Positions 1 to 9,635 of a stretch of DNA of 18,664 nt are shown here, piece by piece. The notes beneath the pieces are model-generated. The model was not told the DNA's origin, searched no databases, and worked only from the letters and a program-made list of their open reading frames with translations. Source of the stretch: Methylophilaceae bacterium UBA6140. GTDB lineage: Bacteria > Pseudomonadota > Gammaproteobacteria > Burkholderiales > Methylophilaceae. The DNA lies in the NCBI GenBank assembly GCA_002423265.1, contig DIVE01000072.1:9508-28171 (forward strand), read 5' to 3'. Each line of letters begins with the position of its first letter. Positions within the stretch are counted from its first letter, which is position 1. The translations under genes and the position numbers were made by a program.

Positions 1-141
1 ATGTACCCGGAAATAACGGCGGAAACTGGCATCCGCCGAGGCAATCGACAGCTCGAATGTTTGCGGCGCGAGCACCTCCTGCAACCAGGCGGTCAATGCC
101 GCCTTTCTATCCTCGTTCGCCCCGGTTTTCGTCATTTGCAT
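1..141 (-). CDS. amgK: AmgK-family sugar kinase, N-terminal fragment
   Basis: Reading the minus strand from an ATG at 141 gives 47 uninterrupted residues that run off the left edge. They end in [12 protein letters not shown], the N-terminal glycine-loop-like signature of the aminoglycoside phosphotransferase-like kinases encoded beside lptD in many beta- and gammaproteobacteria. Characterised members (AmgK) phosphorylate the anomeric position of N-acetylmuramate and N-acetylglucosamine in a cytoplasmic cell-wall recycling route together with the uridylyltransferase MurU. A second in-frame ATG lies at 135; the 141 start is preceded by an ACAGGG stretch that could act as a ribosome site. The gene is divergent from lptD across about 140 bp. 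The catalytic part is outside the window, so the assignment rests on the N-terminal motif plus context. Confidence 0.7.
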   Translation of the reverse strand, partial: MQMTKTGANEDRKAALTAWLQEVLAPQTFELSIASADASFRRYFRVH

Positions 142-210
142 TTGCCCTGTCGCTTTACTCTGAAATATGGATGTTTTGGTGCTGATATCTGGTCAAGCGC
201 CAATTATGGA

Positions 211-239
211 TTGCCTAAACACGCGTTTTATGAGATTTT
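211..239 (+). promoter_or_regulatory. Weak candidate promoter for lptD
   Basis: In the 138-bp divergent gap, TTGCCT (211-216) is followed after 17 bp by GATTTT (234-239), which has a TGA immediately in front (231-233) as in extended -10 elements. The -10 hexamer is a poor match, so this is only a candidate. The transcript start would be near 246, leaving a leader of about 34 nt before the lptD ATG. Confidence 0.3.
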
Positions 240-279
240 ATCACTGACAAAAAATCCTAGCTCCCCATCCCGCAAAACA

Positions 280-2871
280 ATGCTCAAATCCAATCTTATC
301 GCGATCGCCACAGCACTCATGCTGGCGGCGAATGACACACTGCTCGCGATGGATGACGTATCGACGCCGGAAGCAACACCTGCCCAGGTTTACCCCGAGC
401 AAAGGCTGACTTCCCCCGACGAACAGCCGCAGCTGGAACTGGACGACAGCATTGGCACATCGAACGGCGAGAAATCTTCTTCACCTGCCGCCGCCCCCTC
501 ACGGGCGATTCTGACCCCGGACAGCCAGCTCAGGCTCAAACTCGAACACGACATCGACATGCCTTATGTCGCAGGCACTGAAGATGAAAAACCCGTATTA
601 CCGGCCGGCAGTATCGTGCTCGAAGGCGATACCATGGATTTCCAGCTCGAACGCCGCATGCGCTCCATCGGCAACGCCTCGATGAAAAAGGACGACCAGT
701 CAATCTATGGCGACCGTATCGAGTACGACGTGCAGAACGACGAGCTGCACGTCATCGGCAATACCCGCATTGAATTCGAAGGCATCAAGGTTTGGGGGCC
801 GGAACTCAGAATGCGGCTCTATGACAATGTCGGCGAAATGAAAAATCCCTCTTTCGAGATGGACAACACATTTTCCGGCCTGCCGCAGGTAGGGTTGATC
901 AAGGCAACGGATCTCTCAAGCAAGGATGCAATGCGCCTGGATAATGCCGTGAACAGCAGCAGCATTCTCAGTCAGAACATCGAAGACAAGTCTTCCCATG
1001 ACGCAGTAGCGGGCACCCCGCAAACCCACTCGCGCGGTGATGCAGACATGATCTTCTTTGAAGGCGAGAGCCGCAAGCGTCTGACCTCCGCCCGCTACAC
1101 CACTTGCGAGGTGGATCGGGACGACTGGTACATCAAGGCCGGTGAACTCGAGCTCGACAATTACACCAAGACCGGCACCGCCCGCAACGCGCGCGTGGAG
1201 TTCAAAGGCGTGCCTCTGCTCTACACGCCCTGGATGAATTTCTCGTTCATGAATCAGCGCAAGTCCGGCTTCCTCTCGCCCACCATCGGCACCACCAGCC
1301 GCAGCGGTTTCGAAGTTCAGGTGCCTTACTACTTCAACATCGCGCCCGACATGGATGCAACCTTCGGCACACGCCTGCTGAGCAAGCGCGGCGTCCAGCT
1401 GCAAGGCGAATTCCGCTACCTGGACGAAGACTATTCCGGCGTCAGCAGTGCGGAGTATCTGCCTTCGGACAACCTGTCCGGCGAAAACCGCTACTACTTC
1501 AACCTCAACCACCGCCATACTTTCGGCAGCGGCTGGACCGGCGGCTACAACATCGAGCGCGTCTCTGACGACCAGTACTTCTCCGAACTGTCGACCCGTA
1601 TCACCGTGACCAGCCGGGTCAATCTGCCACAACAGGCGTTCATCAATTACAACGATGACGCCTGGAGTTTCAACGGTCTGGTGCAGAAATTCCAGACATT
1701 GGACGAGAACTCCTTTCCCTACGAACGGCTGCCTCAGCTGACGCTGTCCGGCGTCAAGGATTGGGAGCTGGGTACCGGCAACCTCTACACCCAATGGGTC
1801 AGCTTCGACCGCAAGAAAGATGAGCCGTACCGGCTGGGGGGGCTGGAAACCGTCGTCACCGGCAGCCGTTTCACCGCCTACCCAAGCATCAGCGTGCCGT
1901 TCGAGCGGCCCTATGGCTACGTTACGCCCAAGCTAGGCCTGCACTATACGACCTACAGCCTCAACAACGAGAGCTATACGCTCAACGGCAACCCAGGCGA
2001 ATTTGAATCCGGCAACCGCAGTCTGCCGATTTTCAGCCTCGACGGCGGCTTGTTCTTCGACCGCGAATTCCGCGTCGTCAACAACCGTTACACGCAGACG
2101 CTGGAACCCAGATTCTTCTATGTCTACATCCCCTACCGCGACCAATCCATGTTCCCGGTATTCGATACCGGCGAAACCGACCTCAATATCGACTCGCTGT
2201 TCTCCGAAAACCAGTTCACCGGCAACGACCGTATCAACGATGCCAACCAGCTGACGCTGGCGCTGACCTCCCGCATGATCGACGCCAGAACCGGCCGCCA
2301 GAGATTGGCTGCGACACTGGGCCAGCGCTTCTACTTCTCCGACCAGAAGGTCACCATGCCCGGCGTGCCGGAAAGAACCAACAACAGCTCCGACATTGTC
2401 GCCGTACTGACCGCGCGTCTCGCCAACGACTGGAACATCGACCTCGCCTGGCAGTACAACACCGACCGCTCGAAAACCGTCAAATCGAATGTCGGCGCAC
2501 GCTACAACCCCGCACCCGGCAAGGTCTTGAACCTGAGCTACCGCTACACCGAAGATAGCCTCGAACAGGTTGACCTCTCCGGCCAATGGCCGCTCGGTCA
2601 AGGCTGGTATGCGATGGGACGATGGAACTATTCCATGCTGGAGAACCGTCCAATTGAAGGGCTGGCCGGGATCGAATACGATGCTGGCTGCTGGCAGGCA
2701 CGCACGGTGTTGCAACGCGTTTCGACCGCAACGGCTGATGCCAACTATGCGCTTTACTTCCAGCTCGAACTCGGCGGTCTCGCCTCGATCGGCTCCAATC
2801 CGCTCTCGCTGTTGCAGCGCGGGATTCCCGGTTACAGTGCTTCCAGCCTGATACCGAACACCTACGAATAA
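280..2871 (+). CDS. lptD: LPS-assembly outer-membrane protein LptD
   Basis: LptD (OstA/Imp) is the outer-membrane beta-barrel that inserts lipopolysaccharide into the outer leaflet, working with the plug lipoprotein LptE. The ATG at 280 gives 863 residues starting with a signal peptide (about 1-23, cleavage near LLA-MD). An acidic, low-complexity stretch (about 25-100) precedes an LptA-like beta-jellyroll (about 110-195, with LEGDTMDF and YGDRIEYD), then a linker of about 45 residues (208-252) and the C-terminal barrel with many aromatic strands. There are only two cysteines: C276 in [11 protein letters not shown] and C804 in DAGCWQAR, matching one interdomain disulfide pair of E. coli LptD, which has four cysteines. 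It is longer than E. coli LptD (784), mostly in the N-terminal region. The frame is open back to the window edge, but residues upstream of 280 look non-coding and overlap the divergent gene. No clear ribosome site precedes the ATG. surA follows after 18 bp. Confidence 0.95.
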   Translation: MLKSNLIAIATALMLAANDTLLAMDDVSTPEATPAQVYPEQRLTSPDEQPQLELDDSIGTSNGEKSSSPAAAPSRAILTPDSQLRLKLEHDIDMPYVAGTEDEKPVLPAGSIVLEGDTMDFQLERRMRSIGNASMKKDDQSIYGDRIEYDVQNDELHVIGNTRIEFEGIKVWGPELRMRLYDNVGEMKNPSFEMDNTFSGLPQVGLIKATDLSSKDAMRLDNAVNSSSILSQNIEDKSSHDAVAGTPQTHSRGDADMIFFEGESRKRLTSARYTTCEVDRDDWYIKAGELELDNYTKTGTARNARVEFKGVPLLYTPWMNFSFMNQRKSGFLSPTIGTTSRSGFEVQVPYYFNIAPDMDATFGTRLLSKRGVQLQGEFRYLDEDYSGVSSAEYLPSDNLSGENRYYFNLNHRHTFGSGWTGGYNIERVSDDQYFSELSTRITVTSRVNLPQQAFINYNDDAWSFNGLVQKFQTLDENSFPYERLPQLTLSGVKDWELGTGNLYTQWVSFDRKKDEPYRLGGLETVVTGSRFTAYPSISVPFERPYGYVTPKLGLHYTTYSLNNESYTLNGNPGEFESGNRSLPIFSLDGGLFFDREFRVVNNRYTQTLEPRFFYVYIPYRDQSMFPVFDTGETDLNIDSLFSENQFTGNDRINDANQLTLALTSRMIDARTGRQRLAATLGQRFYFSDQKVTMPGVPERTNNSSDIVAVLTARLANDWNIDLAWQYNTDRSKTVKSNVGARYNPAPGKVLNLSYRYTEDSLEQVDLSGQWPLGQGWYAMGRWNYSMLENRPIEGLAGIEYDAGCWQARTVLQRVSTATADANYALYFQLELGGLASIGSNPLSLLQRGIPGYSASSLIPNTYE

Positions 2872-2889
2872 AGAGATGAGTAAGTTCCC

Positions 2890-4206
2890 ATGAAGCTATC
2901 GCTATTCCGTTATCTTTTGCCGATTCTGCTCACGGGCATCGCCTTGGTCGGCAACCTGGCCCACGCGGGCGGCGGCGAGATCAGAAAAATAGACCGCATC
3001 ATTGCCATCGTCGATCAGGTCGTCATCACGGAAAACGAATTGATTGACCGCATCCAGACGGTACGCAGCCAGCTGGAAAAACAAGGCGCGACCTTGCCGC
3101 CGCGCGACGTTTTGCAGAAACAGATTCTGGAGCGACTGATCAATGACCGCCTCTTGCTGCAATATGCGGCGCAGACCGGCATCCGTGTCGACGATACCCA
3201 GCTCGACAAGACGGTGGAACGTATTGCCGAGCAGAACCAGCTGAGTGTGGCGGATTTTCGTGCGGCGCTGGAACAGGAAGGCATCAGCTACCGCAAGTTC
3301 CGCGAGGATATCCGCAATGAAATCACCATCGCCCGCCTGCGTGAGCGGGAAGTCGAAAACCGAGTCAACGTCACCGAAGCAGAAATCGACAACTACCTGA
3401 CCACACAATCGGCACGTACAGACGTACAGGATGAGTTCGAAATCTCGCACATCCTCATTCGCACGCCGGAAGACAGCTCACCGGAAGAACTGCGCAAGTT
3501 CCGCGACAAGGCGGAGCAGGCATTGAAGGAATTGCAGGCCGGCACCAATTTTGCCGCAGTCTCTGCCAGCCTCTCCGATGCGCCGAATGCGCTCGAGGGC
3601 GGCAATCTGGGCTGGCGCACCTCGACCCAGATCCCCGACCTGTTCAATGAAGCATTGCAACCTCTAAAGCCCGGCGAACTGACGCCGATTCTGCGCAGCC
3701 CCAACGGCTTTCACATCCTCAAGATGACCAATCGTCGCGGCGGCTCATCGCCGCTGGTGGTCGACCAGACCAAGGTCAGACACATTCTGATCAAACTGAG
3801 CGAGATCGTCTCTGACAGCGATGCTCAACAAAAAATGACCATGATCAAGGAACGGCTCGATAACAGCGGTGATTTTACCGAGCTTGCACGACAATATTCG
3901 GAAGACGCCTCTGCCAACAACGGCGGCGATCTGGGCTGGGTCAATCCGGGCGATACCGTACCGCAGTTCGAGCAGGTGATGAACCAGCTGGCACCCAATG
4001 AGATCAGCGAGCCGGTGCGCACGCCTTTCGGCTATCACATCATTCAGGTGCAGGATCGCCGCAAGCAGGACATGACCAAGGAAGCGGCAAGATTCAAGGC
4101 GCGTCAGGAAATCCGTGCGCGCAAGGCGGAAGAAGCCTATGAAGACTGGGTGCGCGAACTGCGCGACCGCGCCTATGTCGAGCTGCAGCTCGAGGACAAG
4201 TATTAG
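2890..4206 (+). CDS. surA: Periplasmic chaperone and peptidyl-prolyl isomerase SurA
   Basis: The 438-residue product begins with a Sec signal peptide (about 1-26, cut after AHA) followed by the SurA N-terminal chaperone core ([18 protein letters not shown] onward). Two parvulin (PpiC) domains follow, at about residues 182-283 ([11 protein letters not shown] to FHILKM) and 294-393 (KVRHILIK to FGYHIIQV), then a C-terminal helix that folds back on the core in known structures. SurA escorts unfolded outer-membrane proteins, LptD among them, across the periplasm to the BAM machine. The gene lies 18 bp after lptD, so the two are probably cotranscribed, the same order as in E. coli. Length and domain order are normal for the family. 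Confidence 0.96.
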   Translation: MKLSLFRYLLPILLTGIALVGNLAHAGGGEIRKIDRIIAIVDQVVITENELIDRIQTVRSQLEKQGATLPPRDVLQKQILERLINDRLLLQYAAQTGIRVDDTQLDKTVERIAEQNQLSVADFRAALEQEGISYRKFREDIRNEITIARLREREVENRVNVTEAEIDNYLTTQSARTDVQDEFEISHILIRTPEDSSPEELRKFRDKAEQALKELQAGTNFAAVSASLSDAPNALEGGNLGWRTSTQIPDLFNEALQPLKPGELTPILRSPNGFHILKMTNRRGGSSPLVVDQTKVRHILIKLSEIVSDSDAQQKMTMIKERLDNSGDFTELARQYSEDASANNGGDLGWVNPGDTVPQFEQVMNQLAPNEISEPVRTPFGYHIIQVQDRRKQDMTKEAARFKARQEIRARKAEEAYEDWVRELRDRAYVELQLEDKY

Positions 4207-4238
4207 GGCGTGTTCATACTAAATTCACGCACGCACAG

Positions 4239-5225
4239 TTGAACACCTCCCTGCCCCGCATCGCCATCACGGCCGGCGAACCTGCCGGCATCGGCCCCGA
4301 CCTCTGCGTCATGCTGGCGCACAAACCGGTTGCCGCAAACCTTGTCGTCATCGCCGACCAGATCATGCTGCAGCAACGCGCACAAACGCTGGGCCTGTCG
4401 CTAAAGATCAACCGGCAACCCGGCACAGCAGCGCATGCGGGTGACGGCACGCTGAACGTATTGCATCAGGCCTGCGCACAAACTGTGACGGCAGGTCAAC
4501 TCAACTGCGTCAACAGCCAGTATGTGCTGAATACACTGACCACTGCGGCCGACGGCTGTCTGCGCGGAACCTTCGACGCCATGGTCACTGCGCCCGTACA
4601 CAAGGGCATCATCAACCAGGCCCATATCCCCTTCACCGGCCATACCGAATTCCTTGCAGAACACACGCAGACCAGGCAAGTCGTCATGATGCTGGTCGGT
4701 GGCGGCCTGCGGGTGGCGCTGGCCACCACGCATCTGCCGCTCAACCAGGTCAGCGCCGCGATCACGCCAGACAGCCTGGAAACCACCATCCGTATCCTGC
4801 ATGCGGATCTCGTGAAAAAATTCGGCATTGCCGCGCCGCATATTCTGGTCGCCGGACTCAACCCGCATGCCGGCGAAGGCGGCTATCTCGGCGACGAGGA
4901 AATCACTGTCATCACGCCGGTGCTGGAAAAACTGCGCGCCGAAGGCATGCGGCTGACCGGCCCGCTGCCGGCCGACACCCTGTTTACCCGGCGCCATCTG
5001 CAAGATGCCGATGCCGTCCTCGCCATGTACCATGACCAAGGCCTGCCCGTACTCAAATACGCCAGCTTCGGCGGCGGCGTCAACGTCACGCTGGGCCTAC
5101 CCATCATCCGCACCTCGGTCGATCACGGCACGGCGCTGGATCTGGCCGGCAAAGGCGGCATCGAAACCGGCAGCCTGCTTGCTGCCATCAACCTGGCAAT
5201 CGAACTGGCTGGCAATCAGTCATGA
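4239..5225 (+). CDS. pdxA: 4-hydroxythreonine-4-phosphate dehydrogenase PdxA
   Basis: PdxA oxidises 4-phosphohydroxy-L-threonine with NAD(P)+ in the DXP-dependent vitamin B6 (pyridoxal phosphate) pathway; it is a cytoplasmic homodimer. The protein opens with the [10 protein letters not shown] signature. The three metal-binding histidines fall at H165 (ATTHLP), H210 (LNPHAGE) and H265 (MYHDQG), and the substrate-binding His-Thr at 135-136 (GHTEF); each is one less than the E. coli number, and the length is 328 against 329. That register supports the TTG at 4239 as start. No ATG or GTG is available in frame upstream near the surA stop, and no Shine-Dalgarno sequence is evident. The last four bases overlap the rsmA start (ATGA). 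Confidence 0.93.
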   Translation: MNTSLPRIAITAGEPAGIGPDLCVMLAHKPVAANLVVIADQIMLQQRAQTLGLSLKINRQPGTAAHAGDGTLNVLHQACAQTVTAGQLNCVNSQYVLNTLTTAADGCLRGTFDAMVTAPVHKGIINQAHIPFTGHTEFLAEHTQTRQVVMMLVGGGLRVALATTHLPLNQVSAAITPDSLETTIRILHADLVKKFGIAAPHILVAGLNPHAGEGGYLGDEEITVITPVLEKLRAEGMRLTGPLPADTLFTRRHLQDADAVLAMYHDQGLPVLKYASFGGGVNVTLGLPIIRTSVDHGTALDLAGKGGIETGSLLAAINLAIELAGNQS

Positions 5226-6067
5226 AACATATCCCGAAAAAACGCTTCGGTCAGAACTTCCTCACCGACCAATCCATCATCAGTAGCCTGATTGCCGCAA
5301 TCGACCCGCATGCTGATGACCTCATGGTCGAAATCGGCCCCGGCCTCGGCGCGATGACCCAGCCGTTGCTCGGCAGGCTGAAACACCTGCATGTGGTGGA
5401 ACTCGATCGCGACATCGTGGGCTGGATGCATCGCCACTATCCCGCCGACAAAATCACCATCCACAACATCGATGCGCTGAAATTCGATTTCAGCTCACTG
5501 ATGGCATCGGCCTCCGAGCCGCAGACACCGGCAAAGCAGCAAGATACTGAAGTTAACGCCATCGCAGGCAATGGCACGGATGGGCGACGGATTCGCGTCG
5601 TCGGCAACTTGCCCTACAACATCTCGACCCCCATCCTTTTTCACTTGCTGGAAAACACCGGCGCCATCATCGACATGCATTTCATGCTGCAGAAAGAAGT
5701 GGTCGAGCGCATGGTCGCGCAACCGTCGACGCCCGCTTACGGCCGTCTCTCGGTGATGCTGCAATACCGCCTGCAAATGGAATATCTGCTGACCGTGCCG
5801 CCCGAAGCCTTCGATCCGCCGCCCAAGGTGGAATCGGCGTTCGTGCGTGCCGTGCCCCATGCCCAGGTGCCATATCCCGCTGTCAATGAACGATTGTTTG
5901 CCGATATCGTGCTGGCGGCTTTCGGCCAGCGCCGCAAGACCTTGCGCAACACGCTCAAGGGCATACTCGACGATGCAGGCTTTGAGAAACTGGGCATCGA
6001 TTCGCAGCAGCGGGCGGAAAATCTGGCGGTCGCGCAGTTTGTCGCGATAGCAAATTACCTCGCCTGA
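5222..6067 (+). CDS. rsmA: 16S rRNA dimethyladenosine transferase RsmA (KsgA)
   Basis: RsmA uses SAM to dimethylate two adjacent adenines (A1518 and A1519 in E. coli numbering) in helix 45 of 16S rRNA, a late checkpoint in small-subunit assembly. Visible motifs are KRFGQNFL at the N-terminus, the SAM-binding [12 protein letters not shown], the acidic VVELDRD, the catalytic GNLPYNIS (about residues 127-134), [13 protein letters not shown], and [14 protein letters not shown] near the C-terminus. The 281-residue protein has an unusual hydrophilic insertion at about residues 93-121 between DFSSL and RVVGNLPYN; in E. coli KsgA this segment is far shorter. It is translationally coupled to pdxA by a 4-nt ATGA overlap. 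E. coli has apaG after ksgA; here adk follows instead. Confidence 0.95.
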   Translation: MKHIPKKRFGQNFLTDQSIISSLIAAIDPHADDLMVEIGPGLGAMTQPLLGRLKHLHVVELDRDIVGWMHRHYPADKITIHNIDALKFDFSSLMASASEPQTPAKQQDTEVNAIAGNGTDGRRIRVVGNLPYNISTPILFHLLENTGAIIDMHFMLQKEVVERMVAQPSTPAYGRLSVMLQYRLQMEYLLTVPPEAFDPPPKVESAFVRAVPHAQVPYPAVNERLFADIVLAAFGQRRKTLRNTLKGILDDAGFEKLGIDSQQRAENLAVAQFVAIANYLA

Positions 6068-6073
6068 TATAAT
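6065..6073 (+). promoter_or_regulatory. Extended -10 promoter for adk
   Basis: TGATATAAT is a perfect extended -10 (TG, one base, TATAAT at 6068-6073). Its TGA is also the stop codon of rsmA. No good -35 hexamer sits 16-18 bp upstream, which fits an extended -10 promoter. Transcription would begin near 6080, giving an adk leader of about 87 nt. Confidence 0.6.
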
Positions 6074-6084
6074 CTGGCAAAACC

Positions 6085-6109
6085 TTGAACCACGGAGCAC
6101 AGAAAGCAC
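6085..6109 (+). repeat. Possible fragment of a CACGGAG/CACAGAG-type dispersed repeat
   Basis: The adk leader contains TTGAACCACGGAGCACAG followed by AAAGCAC. From memory this resembles the short CACGGAG/CACAGAG repeats seen between genes in several proteobacteria. Only one degenerate copy is present here, so the call rests on resemblance alone. Confidence 0.3.
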
Positions 6110-6151
6110 AAACCCAGTGCGCTTAAGTGGTCAGACGATTTCAGCTTCTAA

Positions 6152-6817
<666 letters not shown>

Positions 6818-6850
6818 TCCGTCGCTTTGGCAGCCTTGCCGTTTTGCCTG

Positions 6851-6874
6851 AAAAAGCCCGTCCAGGGCTTTTTT
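6851..6874 (+). terminator. Intrinsic terminator after adk
   Basis: AAAAAGCCC (6851-6859) pairs with GGGCTTTTT after a GTCCA loop (6860-6864), and the run of T residues at 6869-6874 forms the tail. The element starts 33 bp after the adk stop and separates adk from leuS. The A-tract on the left arm could let it act weakly in the opposite direction too. Confidence 0.88.
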
Positions 6875-6910
6875 CGTTCGTGTCGGCCGGCCGCCAAAAG
6901 GCAAACAGCG

Positions 6911-6927
6911 CCCCTTCGGGGTATAAT
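6911..6927 (+). promoter_or_regulatory. Candidate leuS promoter with hairpin-forming spacer
   Basis: A perfect TATAAT lies at 6922-6927, 34 bp before the leuS ATG. Immediately upstream, CCCCTTCGGGG (6911-6921) could fold as a tiny C-G stem with a TTCG loop. No convincing -35 is found at the usual distance, and there is no extended TG. The predicted start near 6934 leaves a leader of about 28 nt without a clear Shine-Dalgarno sequence. Confidence 0.5.
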
Positions 6928-6961
6928 TCAATCCACTTAAAATTCAAGAACCTGAGCCGTC

Positions 6962-9631
6962 ATGCAACAGCAATATCCATTCCGCGACATCGAGCAGAAT
7001 ACCCAGCAACAATGGGAAACCAGCCAGGCCTTCCGCGTACAGCCAGACCAGAGCAAGCCGAAATACTATTGCCTCTCCATGTTCCCTTACCCCAGCGGCA
7101 AGCTGCACATGGGGCACGTGCGCAACTACACCATCGGCGACGTACTGTCGCGCTATCACCGCATGAAGGGCTACAACGTGCTGCAGCCCATGGGCTGGGA
7201 TGCGTTCGGGTTACCGGCGGAGAACGCCGCCATCCAGAACAAGGTGCCGCCGGCAAAGTGGACCTGGGACAACATCGCCTACATGAAGAAGCAGCTGAAA
7301 TCGCTGGGCTTTGCGATTGATTGGTCGCGCGAACTGGCCACCTGCCAGCCGGAATACTACAAATGGAACCAATGGCTGTTCCTGCGCATGCTGGAAAAAG
7401 GCATCGCCTACAAGAAGACGCAAGTGGTCAACTGGGATCCGGTCGACCAGACCGTGCTGGCCAACGAACAGGTGATCGACGGCCGCGGCTGGCGCACCGG
7501 CGCGCCGGTGGAAAAGCGCGAAATTCCCGGCTACTACCTCAACATCACCGGCTATGCACAACAACTGCTGGACGACCTCGACAAACTGCCGGGCTGGCCC
7601 GAGCGCGTAAAAACCATGCAGGCCAACTGGATCGGCAAGAGTGTCGGCGTACGTTTCGCCTTCACCCATGACATCCGCGACAACGGCCAGCTGATCGACG
7701 ACGGCAAGCTCTGGGTGTTCACCACCCGCGCCGACACCATCATGGGCGTGACTTTCTGCGCCGTGGCCGCCGAACACCCGCTGGCGACGCTGGCTGCAAA
7801 ATCCAACCCGGCACTCGCCGCCTTCATCGAGAAATGCAAGCAAGGCTCGGTGATGGAAGCCGATATGGCCACCATGGAAAAGGAAGGCATGGATACCGGC
7901 CTCACCGTCACCCATCCGCTCACAGGCGAAGCAGTGCCGGTCTGGGTCGGCAACTACGTGCTGATGACCTATGGCGAAGGCGCGGTGATGGCGGTGCCGG
8001 CGCATGATGAACGCGATTTCGGGTTTGCGGGGAAATATGGATTGCCGATCAAAGCTGTTGTCCAGCACGGGAAAGGGGGAAACCACACGCCCTCGCCCCC
8101 GGCAGGGGGAGAGGGTCGGGGTGAGGGGGCATCACCCTTTACCCTTCACCCTTCACCTGATCTTCCATTTGTAGAATACGGCGTGTGCGTCAACTCCGGC
8201 AAATACGACGGCCTCAATTATGAAGAAGCTGTGGACGCCATCGCCGCGGACCTCAAAGCCAAGGGCCTCGGCGACAAGCAGATCAACTGGCGCCTGCGCG
8301 ACTGGGGCGTTTCGCGCCAGCGCTACTGGGGTTGCCCCATCCCCATCATCCACTGCGACAGCTGCGGCGACGTGCCGGTGCCGGACGATCAGTTGCCGGT
8401 GAAGCTGCCGGAAGACTGCGTACCGGACGGTTCCGGCAACCCATTGAACCGCCGCGAAGACTTCATCAACTGCACCTGTCCAAAATGCGGCAAACCGGCC
8501 AAACGCGAAACCGACACCATGGACACCTTCGTCGATTCGAGCTGGTATTACGCTAGATATGCCAGCGGCTTCAAGAATGACGCCATGGTGGATGCCGAAA
8601 CCAACCACTGGATGCCGGTCGATCAATACATCGGCGGCATCGAGCACGCCATCCTGCACCTGCTTTACTCGCGTTTCTGGAGCAAGGTCATGCGCGATCT
8701 GGGTCTGGTCGATTACGACGAGCCGTTCGCCAACCTGCTGACTCAGGGCATGGTGCTCAACCACATCTTCTCGCGCCGCACGGACAAGGGCGGCATCGAA
8801 TACTTCGCACCGGAAGAAGTCGAGCTGGTGCATGACGCGCATGGCAAGGTAACCGGCGCCAAGCTGCTGGCCGATGGCCTGCCGGTCGATTTTCAGGGCA
8901 TGGGCACCATGTCCAAATCCAAGCGCAACGGCGTCGATCCGCAATCGCTGATCGACCAGTACGGCGCCGACACCGCCCGTTTCTTCATGATGTTCGCCGC
9001 GCCGCCGGAACAGACGCTGGAATGGTCGGACAGCGGCGTCGAAGGCTCGCACCGCTTCCTCAAGCGCGTCTGGGCCTACGGCCATGCGCTCTCGAGCGAA
9101 ACCCCAGCGGATTTGCCTGCCAAACTGAGCGGCAGTCTGGCCAGTACCCGCCGCGAGGTCCACGCCACACTGAAACAGGCCAACTACGATCTCGAGCGCC
9201 AACAGTTCAACACGGTGGCCTCGGCCGCGATGAAGATGCTGAACGCACTGGAAAAACTGCAGAAGGACGCCGAAGCCGGCTGGCTCGGCGTTGCCCGCGA
9301 AGGCTTTTCCATCCTCTTGCGCCTGCTGTCGCCGATTGCGCCGCACATCACGCAAAATTTGTGGAAAGAACTCGGCTACGGCGACGACATCCTCGCCGCC
9401 GCCTGGCCGCAGCCGGAGGAATCGGCGCTGGTACAGGACGAGATCGAGCTGGTGATCCAGGTCAACGGCAAGCTGCGCGGCAGCATGACGGTGGCGCGCA
9501 CGCTGGAAAAAGCGGCGATCGAGCAACTGGCGGCCACACAGCCCTGCGTGCAAAAATATCTGGAAGACGGCGGCAGTGTGCGTAAAATCATTGTCGTACC
9601 GAACAAACTCGTCAATATCGTCATAGGATAA
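6962..9631 (+). CDS. leuS: Leucyl-tRNA synthetase
   Basis: LeuRS charges tRNA-Leu with leucine in the cytoplasm and hydrolyses mischarged products in its CP1 editing domain. The 889-residue product has the class I HIGH motif as HMGH (49-52), the KMSKS motif as TMSKSK (649-654), the editing-site threonine-rich stretch [13 protein letters not shown], and the editing aspartate D352 in AHDERD (equivalent to E. coli D345). A zinc-type knuckle is formed by C465, C468, C506 and C509. Between YGLPIKAVV and [12 protein letters not shown] there are about 39 residues, roughly 20 more than in E. coli LeuRS, rich in Gly, Pro and Ser. This segment is encoded by a repeat-like element described separately. 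All other motifs are intact, so the gene is presumably functional. lptE follows 4 bp after the stop. Confidence 0.96.
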   Translation: MQQQYPFRDIEQNTQQQWETSQAFRVQPDQSKPKYYCLSMFPYPSGKLHMGHVRNYTIGDVLSRYHRMKGYNVLQPMGWDAFGLPAENAAIQNKVPPAKWTWDNIAYMKKQLKSLGFAIDWSRELATCQPEYYKWNQWLFLRMLEKGIAYKKTQVVNWDPVDQTVLANEQVIDGRGWRTGAPVEKREIPGYYLNITGYAQQLLDDLDKLPGWPERVKTMQANWIGKSVGVRFAFTHDIRDNGQLIDDGKLWVFTTRADTIMGVTFCAVAAEHPLATLAAKSNPALAAFIEKCKQGSVMEADMATMEKEGMDTGLTVTHPLTGEAVPVWVGNYVLMTYGEGAVMAVPAHDERDFGFAGKYGLPIKAVVQHGKGGNHTPSPPAGGEGRGEGASPFTLHPSPDLPFVEYGVCVNSGKYDGLNYEEAVDAIAADLKAKGLGDKQINWRLRDWGVSRQRYWGCPIPIIHCDSCGDVPVPDDQLPVKLPEDCVPDGSGNPLNRREDFINCTCPKCGKPAKRETDTMDTFVDSSWYYARYASGFKNDAMVDAETNHWMPVDQYIGGIEHAILHLLYSRFWSKVMRDLGLVDYDEPFANLLTQGMVLNHIFSRRTDKGGIEYFAPEEVELVHDAHGKVTGAKLLADGLPVDFQGMGTMSKSKRNGVDPQSLIDQYGADTARFFMMFAAPPEQTLEWSDSGVEGSHRFLKRVWAYGHALSSETPADLPAKLSGSLASTRREVHATLKQANYDLERQQFNTVASAAMKMLNALEKLQKDAEAGWLGVAREGFSILLRLLSPIAPHITQNLWKELGYGDDILAAAWPQPEESALVQDEIELVIQVNGKLRGSMTVARTLEKAAIEQLAATQPCVQKYLEDGGSVRKIIVVPNKLVNIVIG
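8072..8160 (+). repeat. Palindromic repeat element inserted in frame in leuS
   Basis: Within leuS the sequence becomes G-rich and then pyrimidine-rich. CCCTCGCCCCC (8090-8100) and GGGGGAGAGGG (8105-8115) form an 11-bp stem with one mismatch and a GGCA loop. It continues as TCGGGGTGAGGGGG (8116-8129) and then ACCCTTT, ACCCTTC, ACCCTTC, ACCT in tandem (8134-8158). On the other strand it reads CCCTCACCCCGACCCTCTCC, which closely resembles a repeat widely dispersed between genes in proteobacteria (recalled, not searched). It encodes a Gly/Pro/Ser-rich loop at about LeuRS residues 371-400. The outer boundaries are approximate. Confidence 0.7.
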
Positions 9632-9635
9632 GACC

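Noticed and set aside
169..197. A possible sigma-E-type promoter for lptD (GGATGTT, 16 bp, GTCAAG)
   Set aside because: The central AAC of the sigma-E -35 motif is replaced by ATG, so the match is too weak, although sigma-E control of surA-lptD is known in E. coli.
1..279. A 93-residue N-terminal extension of LptD in the same open frame
   Set aside because: It overlaps the well-supported divergent kinase gene, has no LptD-like content, and would place the signal peptide (from 280) in the middle of the protein.
916..1794. A 292-residue open frame antisense to lptD
   Set aside because: It mirrors the strong lptD frame, has an Ala/Val-rich shadow composition and no recognisable domain.
8081..8160. 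A CRISPR array or minisatellite in leuS
   Set aside because: The repeat units are only 7 nt with no spacers, and the region is an in-frame part of leuS.
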